From Psychrobacter sp. P11F6 (GTDB taxonomy: Bacteria > Pseudomonadota > Gammaproteobacteria > Pseudomonadales > Moraxellaceae), in NCBI RefSeq assembly GCF_001435295.1, contig NZ_CM003594.1, positions 1,550,001 through 1,614,000 of the forward strand: DNA of 64,000 nucleotides, given 5' to 3'. Of this stretch, positions 38,110 to 45,865 are shown piece after piece (the stretch's first letter is position 1; each line of letters begins with the position of its first letter). The notes beneath the pieces were generated by a model. The model worked only from the letters and a program-made list of their open reading frames with translations. It had not been told where the DNA came from and searched no databases. Position numbers and translations under genes: made by a program.

Positions 38110-39117
38110 ATGTTTCCAGCTCTTTATAAATCTCTGTTCTCTTTAATAGCCATAAAACCTTTTATAAAAGCTGGCTCAAATCTCACTATCAGTAAATATA
38201 AGTGGTTGCCGCTTATAGCAAGCTTAACACTGAGCATGGTGCTGACGGCCTGTCACCAACCAATAACGTCACAAAAAGACGCTCAAGTGGGCAATGTAGA
38301 TAACGCTAACATCAATATAGTCTCACCTGATTGGGGCAATGCGGCAACCTTGACCGCCATGGGTTACCCCCCGATAGCGACGGGTGATGTGAGGGTGTGG
38401 GACAGATGGGTAGGTACGCCTGAATTGCCAACCTCAATCATTGATTTGGGCATTCGCTATCAGCCTAATGCGGAATTGGTTGCCCAATTGCCTGTCGATT
38501 TGGTCGTCGATAACTTTTTTTATGAGCATGCCCGCAATCTCTATGGAGATGTGCCCTCTGAGTCAGTCATGTTCGCCGCCAAAGGTGATACTGCAACTTG
38601 GGCAGATTATACTGAGCCAACTCGTCAGTTGGGACAGCTAATTGATGAACCAGCCTTGGCTGAAAGCTATATTACAAAAAGTCAGACAGATATCAAACTG
38701 GCAAGTGAGCGTCTGCAGCAGCGCTATCCAAAAGTAAAGAGATTTGCCGTTGTGCAGTTTGCTGATGCCAATAACATGCGCATGTATGTCAAAAATAGTT
38801 TGTTTCAGCCCGTGCTAAAAGAGATGGGCAGAGAGCTGGATGTATTAGGCAAAGGCAATCAATGGGGGTTTGTCCCTATTCGAATGGGCGACTTGGCTCA
38901 ATTGGATAATGAGACCTGCCTATTAATCATCGACCCTTTAAGCCCGATAACCCGAGCTGAGATTAAAGACAGTTTGGTTTGGCAGCGTCTAGGCTATGGC
39001 GATGAGCGCTGCGTGGGTGAGCTGCCGCCCATATGGATTTATGGTGGCATGTCGTCACTGGTCGGCTTAGCAAATAATTTATCAACAGTGACATTAAAAG
39101 GTGGGGCAGCATCATGA
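38110..39117 (+). CDS. Iron-siderophore substrate-binding lipoprotein (FhuD-like)
   Basis: A 335-residue class III periplasmic binding protein with a lipobox ending at Cys48 (MVLTAC). Features are WGNAATLTAMGYPPIATGD near the N-terminus and PELPTSIIDLGIRYQPNAELVAQLPVDLVV, typical of ferric-hydroxamate binders. It overlaps the permease gene by four bases (ATGA), so the two are translationally coupled. The ligand cannot be read from sequence. The ribosome site is weak. Confidence 0.87.
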   Translation: MFPALYKSLFSLIAIKPFIKAGSNLTISKYKWLPLIASLTLSMVLTACHQPITSQKDAQVGNVDNANINIVSPDWGNAATLTAMGYPPIATGDVRVWDRWVGTPELPTSIIDLGIRYQPNAELVAQLPVDLVVDNFFYEHARNLYGDVPSESVMFAAKGDTATWADYTEPTRQLGQLIDEPALAESYITKSQTDIKLASERLQQRYPKVKRFAVVQFADANNMRMYVKNSLFQPVLKEMGRELDVLGKGNQWGFVPIRMGDLAQLDNETCLLIIDPLSPITRAEIKDSLVWQRLGYGDERCVGELPPIWIYGGMSSLVGLANNLSTVTLKGGAAS

Positions 39118-41282
39118 CTATTAATACTGCCGCACAGACTCATCACTCTCATACCAATAATACTACTGATTATGTCAAACCTATGACTTCACTTGCAGCG
39201 TCTCAGTCGCCCACATTGAAAACACCATCAGAGCAACACTCTAAGCTCATGCAAAAACCTCCCAATCCAGCACCAAAATTACCTCGGAAATCACCTTCGG
39301 TATTTGCAGATACATGGCGCATCTGGGCAGTAATGATTATCCTTGTGGTGTTGTCAGTATGGAGCACGTGGGCATTAATCGCTCAGGAATGGACACGCCC
39401 ACTCAGTGATTTGTTTATTCCAAGCTCGCAATTGGATATCATCAGTCTTGCGACACAGCTGCATATAGTGGCGACCAGTATAGTGGCGCTATTGGCAGGT
39501 GGTCTGCTTGGGGTTGTCAGTATTTTGCTACAGCAATTGGTCAAAAACCCATTGGCGTCAGACACCACATTGGGCGTCGGTGTTGGTGCGCAATTGGCCA
39601 TGCTCATTGTGACCTTGTTTTTGCCAAGTTTAGCGATTTATGGCGGACTTTATGTGGCCTTTGTCGGCGCGCTTATTAGTATGGGACTGGTCTTTGTATT
39701 GTCAGCACCCAGTCGTTTTAATCCGCTCATTTTAATATTGGCAGGCTTGGTGGTAAACATTCTACTTGCCGCCGTTGCCAATGTCTTGGTATTGTTTTTT
39801 GCTGAACGTAGTAATGGCATGCTGTCATGGGCGGCGGGATTTTTGGCACAGAATAGCTGGCATACCAGTACGATGCTAGCGATAACGGCCGTCGTGATGG
39901 CGGTTGTCTGTTTACCTTTGTTAAAACCATTAACCTTGATGAGTCTCGATGACTCACAAGCCAAGCGCTTGGGCGTGCCGATTAACAGTATACGTGCATT
40001 GGTGGTGCTTATTGTGGCGGTCGTTACCGCTTTGGTGGTTAGCGAAGTTGGTCTAATCGGTTTTATCGGTCTTGGCGCTGCCAGTCTGGTTAATGCGTTG
40101 GGAGTTGCTTCTATTAGCAAACGTCTGCTTGCAGCCTTTGTCTTAGGGGCGCTGCTTTTATGGTTGACTAGCAATGTTGCTTTATTACTCGAACCCATAC
40201 TAAATATGCAAATTCCAGCAGGGGCGATGACGGGTATTCTCGGTGCACCACTGATTATTTGGCTGATTTTGCGTCAGCGCCGCGAGCGGATAGAAACAGT
40301 GACTCCAATGCTAACGGGCAAGCATGCACCTGTGGCATGGTGGCGCTGGACTCTTGGCGTGGTAATGATAATTATGCTTGCCTGTCTTTTTGTCCAAGAC
40401 GTCAGTGGCTGGGGACTAAGTACCGATTGGGCGATCACCCAGCAGTATCGGCTACCGCGCAGTTTGAGCGCTGCGGCAACAGGTCTGATGTTGGCCATCG
40501 CTGGTGTATTATTGCAAACGCTCACCCGCAACCCGATGGCAAGTCCAGAAGTATTGGGTGTGAGCTCGGGCGCGGCGCTTGGGGTTATCTTAGGGTTTTT
40601 ACTGTTACCAAGCTTAGGACTATCTGCCGGAGCTGGTACTTTATTAATCTCAGGACTATCAGGAGCAATGGCTGTATTATTGCTGGTTATTTGGCTGGCA
40701 CGTAAGGTAAGCTCTGGCTATCTATTACTGGTCGGTATTGGTATTGCCGCGATGATGGATGGGGTGATGCACATGGTCAAGCTGTCTGGCGATCCACGCC
40801 TAGAAGCGATGCTTAGCTGGTTGTCTGGAACCACTTATAGCGCTCAACCTAGCACCGTGTGGTATCTTATCGGCATTGCTCTCATCTTATTCACCCTCAG
40901 CTTACTGCTTATCAAACCCTTAAGAGTGCTTGGTTTGGGTACAGGGGTCGCTCGTAATTTAGGGGTGGCAGTGACACCAGTGACACTCGCGTTATTGGTG
41001 TTGGTGGCGGCGCTAAGTACTGCCAGTACGCTTGCGGTTGGGCCATTGAGCTTTATTGGTCTAATGGTGCCACATTTGGCGACGTCACTTGGTGCGGTAA
41101 GGCTTGAGCGCCAATTGCCATTAGCGGCTTTGTTAGGCGCAGGGGTGATGGTAATAGCAGACTGGATTGGGCGTTATGTCATTTTCCCTTATGAGCTGCC
41201 TGCGGGTACGATTGCGGCTATCATTGGTGGTGCGTACTTTTTATGGCTGATTCGTAAAGTGCCAGTCGCAGTAAGTGGATAG
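39114..41282 (+). CDS. Fused double iron-siderophore permease (FhuB-like)
   Basis: A 722-residue inner-membrane protein carrying two tandem FecCD permease units, as in FhuB, so one chain forms the whole channel. Each half has an EAA-like coupling segment (LGVPINSIRALVVLIVAVV in the first, LGVAVTPVTLALLVLVAAL in the second) and the conserved RNPMASPEVLGV / KNPLASDTTLGV loop. An N-terminal polar extension of about 65 residues, Thr/Pro/Ser-rich, precedes the first helix. No TonB-dependent receptor lies beside it. Confidence 0.92.
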   Translation: MTINTAAQTHHSHTNNTTDYVKPMTSLAASQSPTLKTPSEQHSKLMQKPPNPAPKLPRKSPSVFADTWRIWAVMIILVVLSVWSTWALIAQEWTRPLSDLFIPSSQLDIISLATQLHIVATSIVALLAGGLLGVVSILLQQLVKNPLASDTTLGVGVGAQLAMLIVTLFLPSLAIYGGLYVAFVGALISMGLVFVLSAPSRFNPLILILAGLVVNILLAAVANVLVLFFAERSNGMLSWAAGFLAQNSWHTSTMLAITAVVMAVVCLPLLKPLTLMSLDDSQAKRLGVPINSIRALVVLIVAVVTALVVSEVGLIGFIGLGAASLVNALGVASISKRLLAAFVLGALLLWLTSNVALLLEPILNMQIPAGAMTGILGAPLIIWLILRQRRERIETVTPMLTGKHAPVAWWRWTLGVVMIIMLACLFVQDVSGWGLSTDWAITQQYRLPRSLSAAATGLMLAIAGVLLQTLTRNPMASPEVLGVSSGAALGVILGFLLLPSLGLSAGAGTLLISGLSGAMAVLLLVIWLARKVSSGYLLLVGIGIAAMMDGVMHMVKLSGDPRLEAMLSWLSGTTYSAQPSTVWYLIGIALILFTLSLLLIKPLRVLGLGTGVARNLGVAVTPVTLALLVLVAALSTASTLAVGPLSFIGLMVPHLATSLGAVRLERQLPLAALLGAGVMVIADWIGRYVIFPYELPAGTIAAIIGGAYFLWLIRKVPVAVSG

Positions 41283-41295
41283 TTTTTATAGGAAA

Positions 41296-41345
41296 ATTAA
41301 TGACTGACGAATAACTATAATCAGCCATCATGATCAGTCATTAAT
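41296..41345. repeat. 12-bp perfect inverted repeat with 26-base spacer
   Basis: ATTAATGACTGA and its reverse complement flank a 26-base spacer between the permease gene and the convergent DUF3817 gene. No T tract follows, so it is not called a terminator. Confidence 0.6.
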
Positions 41346-41437
41346 ACATACCGTCCAGCGCTTAAATAGCGCTATATCTTAAAATCACCAATGTTCGTCA
41401 TATTCAGTAAGTCATTTGACATTACTTTGAAGGGGTT

Positions 41438-41788
41438 TTAAGCTTTTTTATTCAAGCTCTTTTTTAATAAATGATCGAATATAAACGGACCAAGGGGCAA
41501 AAAGGATCCGAGTACCCCTGCTGGCATCGCCCAAAGCGGCATTTTTATTTTGGTAGTGGCTATCAACAGCATTAAAATATACGCGATGAACAATCCGCCA
41601 TGAGCCATCCCTATGTAGGTGACCGCTTCTGCAATACCCATCATGTACTTTAAGGGCATGGCGATGCAAAGTAGTAATAAAAAGGACGTGCCTTCCAAGT
41701 AACCCATGATCGTAAGAATCTTTAATACAGAGTTCTGATCTTTTGTGAGATTAGGTGTTTCTGTGATAGTTGTCTGAGCCTGCGACAC
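41438..41788 (-). CDS. DUF3817 small integral membrane protein
   Basis: A GTG at 41788 with AAGGAAG upstream gives 116 residues; a longer frame from ATG 41860 lacks a ribosome site. Three or four hydrophobic segments (GYLEGTSFLLLLCIAMPLKY, HGGLFIAYILMLLIATT, MPAGVLGSFLPLGPFIFDHLL) fit the DUF3817 family, whose function is unknown. Convergent with the permease gene. The basic tail LLKKSLNKKA is cytosolic by the positive-inside rule. Confidence 0.82.
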   Translation of the reverse strand: MSQAQTTITETPNLTKDQNSVLKILTIMGYLEGTSFLLLLCIAMPLKYMMGIAEAVTYIGMAHGGLFIAYILMLLIATTKIKMPLWAMPAGVLGSFLPLGPFIFDHLLKKSLNKKA

Positions 41789-41914
41789 TATATCTTCCTT
41801 TTGTTTATAATAAATAAGGTAAAGGTTTTTCAATGCCGCTATGATACTGGCTTTGTTCAATGCTTTGAAGTATTAATTTTACCAACCCTTAATAGAGATC
41901 AGTAACGAAACTAA

Positions 41915-42625
41915 ATGACTCTTGATGTCAGTGACTCTAAGGCTACTGATCTCGTTTTAACTGTGAAAAAATATATGACTGCTTACTCCCTTTCTTGTCT
42001 TTACTCTTTTCGTCGCTGTCCTTATGCCATGCGCGCGCGTCTCGGCCTGTTGTTTGCCGAGTTGCCAGTAGAGCTACGGGAGATCACCTTAAAAAACAAA
42101 CCTGCCAAAATGCTAGCGATTAGCCCAAAAGGCACCGTGCCCGTTTTACAGCTCGCTGATGGTGTTGTGATTGAAGAGAGTCGGGAAATAATGGAGTGGG
42201 CGCTTGAACAGCAAGATCCACAAGAGCTGATGAACCCTAAGACTTTGTATCAAGGTAATACGTTAATTGAGCAAAACGATCAGGAGTTTAAGCATTGGCT
42301 AGATCGCTATAAATATGCTGACCGTCATCTTGAAATGACCCAAACAGAATATCGGCAAAAAGGTGAAGCATTTCTACAGACTTTAGAAGCACTGCTTACT
42401 AAAAATACTTATTTGCTAGGAGACAGTGTGACCATTGCCGATATCAGTATTATGCCATTTGTCCGCCAATTTGCTCATGTAGATCGCGACGTTTTTTACA
42501 GTTTGCCTTATCCGAAGCTGCAAATATGGCTAAAAAACTGGCTAGTGCATCCATTATTTATACAAGCCATGACCAAGTTTCAACCTTGGCAAGATGGCGA
42601 TGAGCCAGTGATTTTCCCTTCTTAG
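41915..42625 (+). CDS. Glutathione S-transferase-like protein
   Basis: About 236 residues, or 216 from the Met at 41975. The N-terminal thioredoxin-like domain has a single redox Cys in RRCPYAMRARL, the GTVPVL cis-proline motif and an EESREIMEWAL glutathione-binding segment. The C-terminal helical domain has LLGDSVTIADISIMPFVRQF. A one-Cys active site resembles omega/beta-type transferases or GrxB-like proteins. Substrate unknown. No clear ribosome site for either start. Confidence 0.82.
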   Translation: MTLDVSDSKATDLVLTVKKYMTAYSLSCLYSFRRCPYAMRARLGLLFAELPVELREITLKNKPAKMLAISPKGTVPVLQLADGVVIEESREIMEWALEQQDPQELMNPKTLYQGNTLIEQNDQEFKHWLDRYKYADRHLEMTQTEYRQKGEAFLQTLEALLTKNTYLLGDSVTIADISIMPFVRQFAHVDRDVFYSLPYPKLQIWLKNWLVHPLFIQAMTKFQPWQDGDEPVIFPS

Positions 42626-42671
42626 TAAAAGTAGCTCATTCTTTGCTTTGTAAATATTTCATCAATCTATT

Positions 42672-42816
42672 TTAGATATGTCCAGCACGAATCCACGCGT
42701 CATTAAACAATTCCTAATAGTGAGGGAGTTGTTTACCCTCATCATTTTGATAGACCTCAACAGTACTATTCTCAAAATAAATATCAATCTATGGCGGTTT
42801 GATAGCCGCTTTTCAT
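42672..42816 (-). pseudogene. Decayed small reading frame
   Basis: On the minus strand an ATG at 42816 begins MKSGYQTAID; one surplus base then shifts the frame to IYFENSTVEVYQNDEGKQL, and a single TAG interrupts it before ELFNDAWIRAGHI and a stop. Removing one base and the TAG would give about 47 residues of natural-looking protein. The family was not recognised. This accounts for part of the 467-base gap 42626-43092; the remainder shows nothing else. Confidence 0.45.
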
Positions 42817-43092
42817 AACCTTTGTATCAAAAGGGTTGAATGTCTATTGTGTACACTTGTACTCTTAGGTTAGAATGAACATAAGTGTATCATTATATAA
42901 ATATTCTTGAGTGAGCTCAATTACGGATTGATTGGCATGGTTGTGAAAGTAACTTTTATACGAGTATGAATATAAGAGTGCGCAAACAACGAATCCACGT
43001 GCTAATTATAGTGACGCCGATGGCTTTGCTTTTTATACGCGATAACCACTTAATTCAACCCTAATCCCAACATTTACGAAGGACTGTTTGAA

Positions 43093-43518
43093 ATGTTAAA
43101 AAGTGCCATTAAAGAGACTGAATTAGAAAAAATCGATATCATATTAGTAAAAAATATTTTAGAGATTGGTATTCAAGATGATTATGCTGACAAGATAGCG
43201 GCTGATTATATCGAGACGTTAGCCCGCGCAAAAAGTGATAAAAACAGTCTCTTATATAAATCATCTAAGGTAAAAGAGTGCTATAGACAGTCGGATCTGC
43301 ATAAATCTATCAACCGTATTATTTATAAGATCGAGCCTTTAAGGGTTGCTATTATGTGTGAAGGCCTAGCATTGCAGCAGGCAGTGGCTGAAGGCAATAA
43401 AGAGATAGCAGATGAGATTATTAAGGTTGTCGTTAGAATGAAGCTAGAAAAAAGTAAGCTTGAGAAAAATCTTAGCGCACTTATGGGTAACGTAAAAAAG
43501 CTTCAGCTCGCTAGCTAA
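43093..43518 (+). CDS. Hypothetical all-helical protein
   Basis: A 141-residue soluble protein with no signal peptide, rich in Lys, Glu, Ile and Leu, and probably all-helical with a coiled-coil-like C-terminus (ADEIIKVVVRMKLEKSKLEK). An acceptable GAAGGA site lies upstream. Family not recognised. It sits among decayed genes, so it may be part of a variable region. Composition and length fit a real gene. Confidence 0.6.
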   Translation: MLKSAIKETELEKIDIILVKNILEIGIQDDYADKIAADYIETLARAKSDKNSLLYKSSKVKECYRQSDLHKSINRIIYKIEPLRVAIMCEGLALQQAVAEGNKEIADEIIKVVVRMKLEKSKLEKNLSALMGNVKKLQLAS

Positions 43519-43526
43519 TAAAATAA

Positions 43527-43952
43527 CAACAAAGCAAGGCCATGCTTGAAAGTGGCGTCAGCCTTTTTGAGCTACGTAGCCAAGCTGCGTCTGGTGCACC
43601 CGCTGACCATCTAGGAGCGTTCAGATCGTCAAAAGCCAGCCTTCACGCAAAAACCTTTGCGGTAGATGGAAAGCGCATTTTTATTGGCTCGTTCAATTTT
43701 GACCCCCGTTAGACTGCTCTCAATACTGAAATGGGTTTAATGATAAACAGTGAACAGATGGCACAGAAACTGCACAAAGCATTTGACGAGGGCATGGTTG
43801 GTCTTACTTGGCGATTAGAGCAGCGTAATGGAAGGCTCGTCTGGATCGATTCCTATACTGGATCGATGAGCGTCTCGGAGCCTGGACAAAGTACCCTGCT
43901 TAACATTATCTTGACAGTAATAGGGTGGTTACCAGTTGAGTGGCTTTTGTAG
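43527..43952 (+). pseudogene. Truncated and interrupted phospholipase D / cardiolipin synthase-like gene
   Basis: The frame reads KAMLESGVSLFELR, then LHAKTFAVDGKRIFIGSFNF with DPR, the second HKD motif of phospholipase D proteins. A TAG at 43710-43712 interrupts it where a Ser codon (one base different) would be expected, and it continues with TALNTEMGLMINSEQM to a normal C-terminus. The first HKD half and the start are missing; an in-frame TAA at 43524 closes the left end. A 73-codon frame from ATG 43731 is just the tail. Clearly a remnant. Confidence 0.85.
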
Positions 43953-44266
43953 CTATAGAGAATAGTACTATATATGATGAACAGTGCTATATGGGATTAT
44001 GAGCTATAATATCCAAAATCTGACACATTCATTCAGCAATGTGATAAATATAAAAAATTAGCTAATGCTATGTCTGTCATAATGCTTGGAATGTTTTTAC
44101 GTTCTTTTAATTAAAAAAAGCAGCGATGCTACAACTATTAATAATTATTTTTACTATTTTTTAAGATGATTTGTTAGCTTCTCTATCGTGCTTGTTTTTA
44201 ATCGTTTATGCTCAAGTATTTTACAGATACTCACTAAGATATCTAAAAAACAATTAAGGAAAGTTT
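43953..44266. other. AT-rich non-coding interval
   Basis: About 314 bases with no gene found on either strand. It carries the ribosome site AAGGAAA of the downstream peptidase at its right end; nothing else could be supported. Confidence 0.4.
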
Positions 44267-45409
44267 ATGCATATCACTGCTAATTTCGATGCTGGTAATA
44301 TTGAGGTTATTAATTTAGAAGATAAAAAAAATATCCAATTGGCTATTCGTCCGGACGTCGGTGGTGAGTTTTTTCAGTGGTTTAATTTTCGCCTGACAGG
44401 TCAGGTTGGCGAGCAATATGTGCTCAATATCATGAATGCAGGGGGTGCGGCATTTCCTGCAGGGTGGGAGAATTACCAAGCGGTGGCGTCGTACGATCGC
44501 GACTATTGGTTTCGTCTGCCAACTTCTTATAAAGACGGCAAACTAACCATAACGGCAGAGTTGGAATGTGAAACCATTCAAATTGCTTTTTTTGCCCCTT
44601 ACAGTGATGAGCGTCATCAAGATTTATTAGCAGCGGTGCAAATGCATCCATTAGTGACGTTACAGCATTTGGGAGAAACCCTTGATAAGCGCGATTTAAT
44701 CTTAGTCAAAATTAGTGATGGCGCTAGCAATAACGATGCGCCTAAACGCAATATTTGGATTACGGCACGTCAACATCCTGGTGAAACGATGGCCGAATGG
44801 TTGGTCGATGGTCTACTGCATAGCCTGTTAGATGGTGATAATGCCACGGGTAAATTATTATTAGATAAAGCTAACTTTTACATCGTGCCCAATATGAACC
44901 CAGATGGCAGCGTGAGAGGTCATTTGCGTACCAACGCAGTTGGTACTAACCTAAACCGTGCTTGGTCAAATCCAAGTTTGGAAACCAGCCCAGAAGTCTT
45001 TCATGTCATTAATAAAATGGAAGAGACGGGTGTTGATCTATTTTATGATGTGCACGGTGATGAAGAAATACCTTTTGTGTTCCTTGCTGGCTCGCAGGGT
45101 ACACCAAATTATAGTGACCGCCTCGCACGTCTACGCGATAGATTCTCAGAAGTGTTAAAGATCGCCAGTGCCGACTTTCAGATGGAAGAGGGCTATGACG
45201 TTGATGCACCGGGTACTGCGAACATGACGCTTGCCACTCACTGGGTTGCCGAACGTTTTGACTGCCTTGCCAATACCTTGGAGATGCCATTTATAGACAA
45301 CAATAATGTCCCCGATGCGGATACGGGTTGGTCACCAGAGCGCTCTATGAAATTAGGGGAAGCCTCATTAGTGGCTATGTTGGCGGTCGTGGATGATTTA
45401 CGTGAGTGA
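44267..45409 (+). CDS. M14-family zinc carboxypeptidase (cytosolic carboxypeptidase-like)
   Basis: A 380-residue peptidase with no signal peptide. An N-terminal beta-rich domain of about 120 residues precedes the catalytic domain, the layout of the M14D cytosolic carboxypeptidase subfamily. Zinc ligands are in RQHPGETMAEW (His, Glu) and the His of FYDVHGDEE; NMNPDGSVRGHLRTNAVGTNLNRAW carries the substrate-binding Asn-Arg pair, and the catalytic Glu is in LEMPF. It trims C-terminal residues; bacterial substrates are unknown. Confidence 0.88.
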   Translation: MHITANFDAGNIEVINLEDKKNIQLAIRPDVGGEFFQWFNFRLTGQVGEQYVLNIMNAGGAAFPAGWENYQAVASYDRDYWFRLPTSYKDGKLTITAELECETIQIAFFAPYSDERHQDLLAAVQMHPLVTLQHLGETLDKRDLILVKISDGASNNDAPKRNIWITARQHPGETMAEWLVDGLLHSLLDGDNATGKLLLDKANFYIVPNMNPDGSVRGHLRTNAVGTNLNRAWSNPSLETSPEVFHVINKMEETGVDLFYDVHGDEEIPFVFLAGSQGTPNYSDRLARLRDRFSEVLKIASADFQMEEGYDVDAPGTANMTLATHWVAERFDCLANTLEMPFIDNNNVPDADTGWSPERSMKLGEASLVAMLAVVDDLRE

Positions 45410-45440
45410 ATCATTTAGGTGGATTGTTTGGGTTATGAAA

Positions 45441-45646
45441 TCAGTCCATCCACTCAAGGGTTACTTGTTCAACACTCTCTATGCCATTCCAAATTTCCTT
45501 AGATACGCCATCAGGTTGATCTGCTGCCAGACCTTGCGAGTGCCATAACGGCACTTGCAATCCTACCAGACGCGCTCACTCTTATCGATATAACAATCGT
45601 TATACTCACTGTGCAGTGAGCGTTTGGGTGGGTGAATCTTACTCAT
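45441..45646 (-). pseudogene. Frameshifted small reading frame
   Basis: On the minus strand ATG 45646 opens MSKIHPPKRSLHSEYNDCYI and runs 27 codons to a TAG. About 70 bases in, near 45570-45574, the adjoining frame continues LVGLQVPLWHSQGLAADQPD through VEQVTLEWMD to a TGA at 45441. One inserted base would join them into 68 residues, and the total length of 206 fits a single-base loss. No family recognised. Either a recent pseudogene or a sequencing error. The rest of the 45410-45865 gap shows no gene. Confidence 0.5.
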
Positions 45647-45865
45647 AACGCTATTTTCCCATAAAACTATCCCAGATTATTTTGCTTATCTAAGACAGCC
45701 CTGAAGATTAAATATCCTTTAATATAAATATACAGGTATGTTAGCTTTGTGCTTTAATAAATGACAGTTGTCATTTATGAGCATGGTTAATGTAAGTGGC
45801 ATAGTAAGTGACATAGATAGCCTTGATTTTATCGACGATTAGTTTTTGGACTTATGGATCGAGCT

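Noticed and set aside
42690..43005. Two copies of CGAATCCACG about 300 bases apart as element ends
   Set aside because: The match is only 10 bases in the same orientation, with no flanking duplication or inverted ends.
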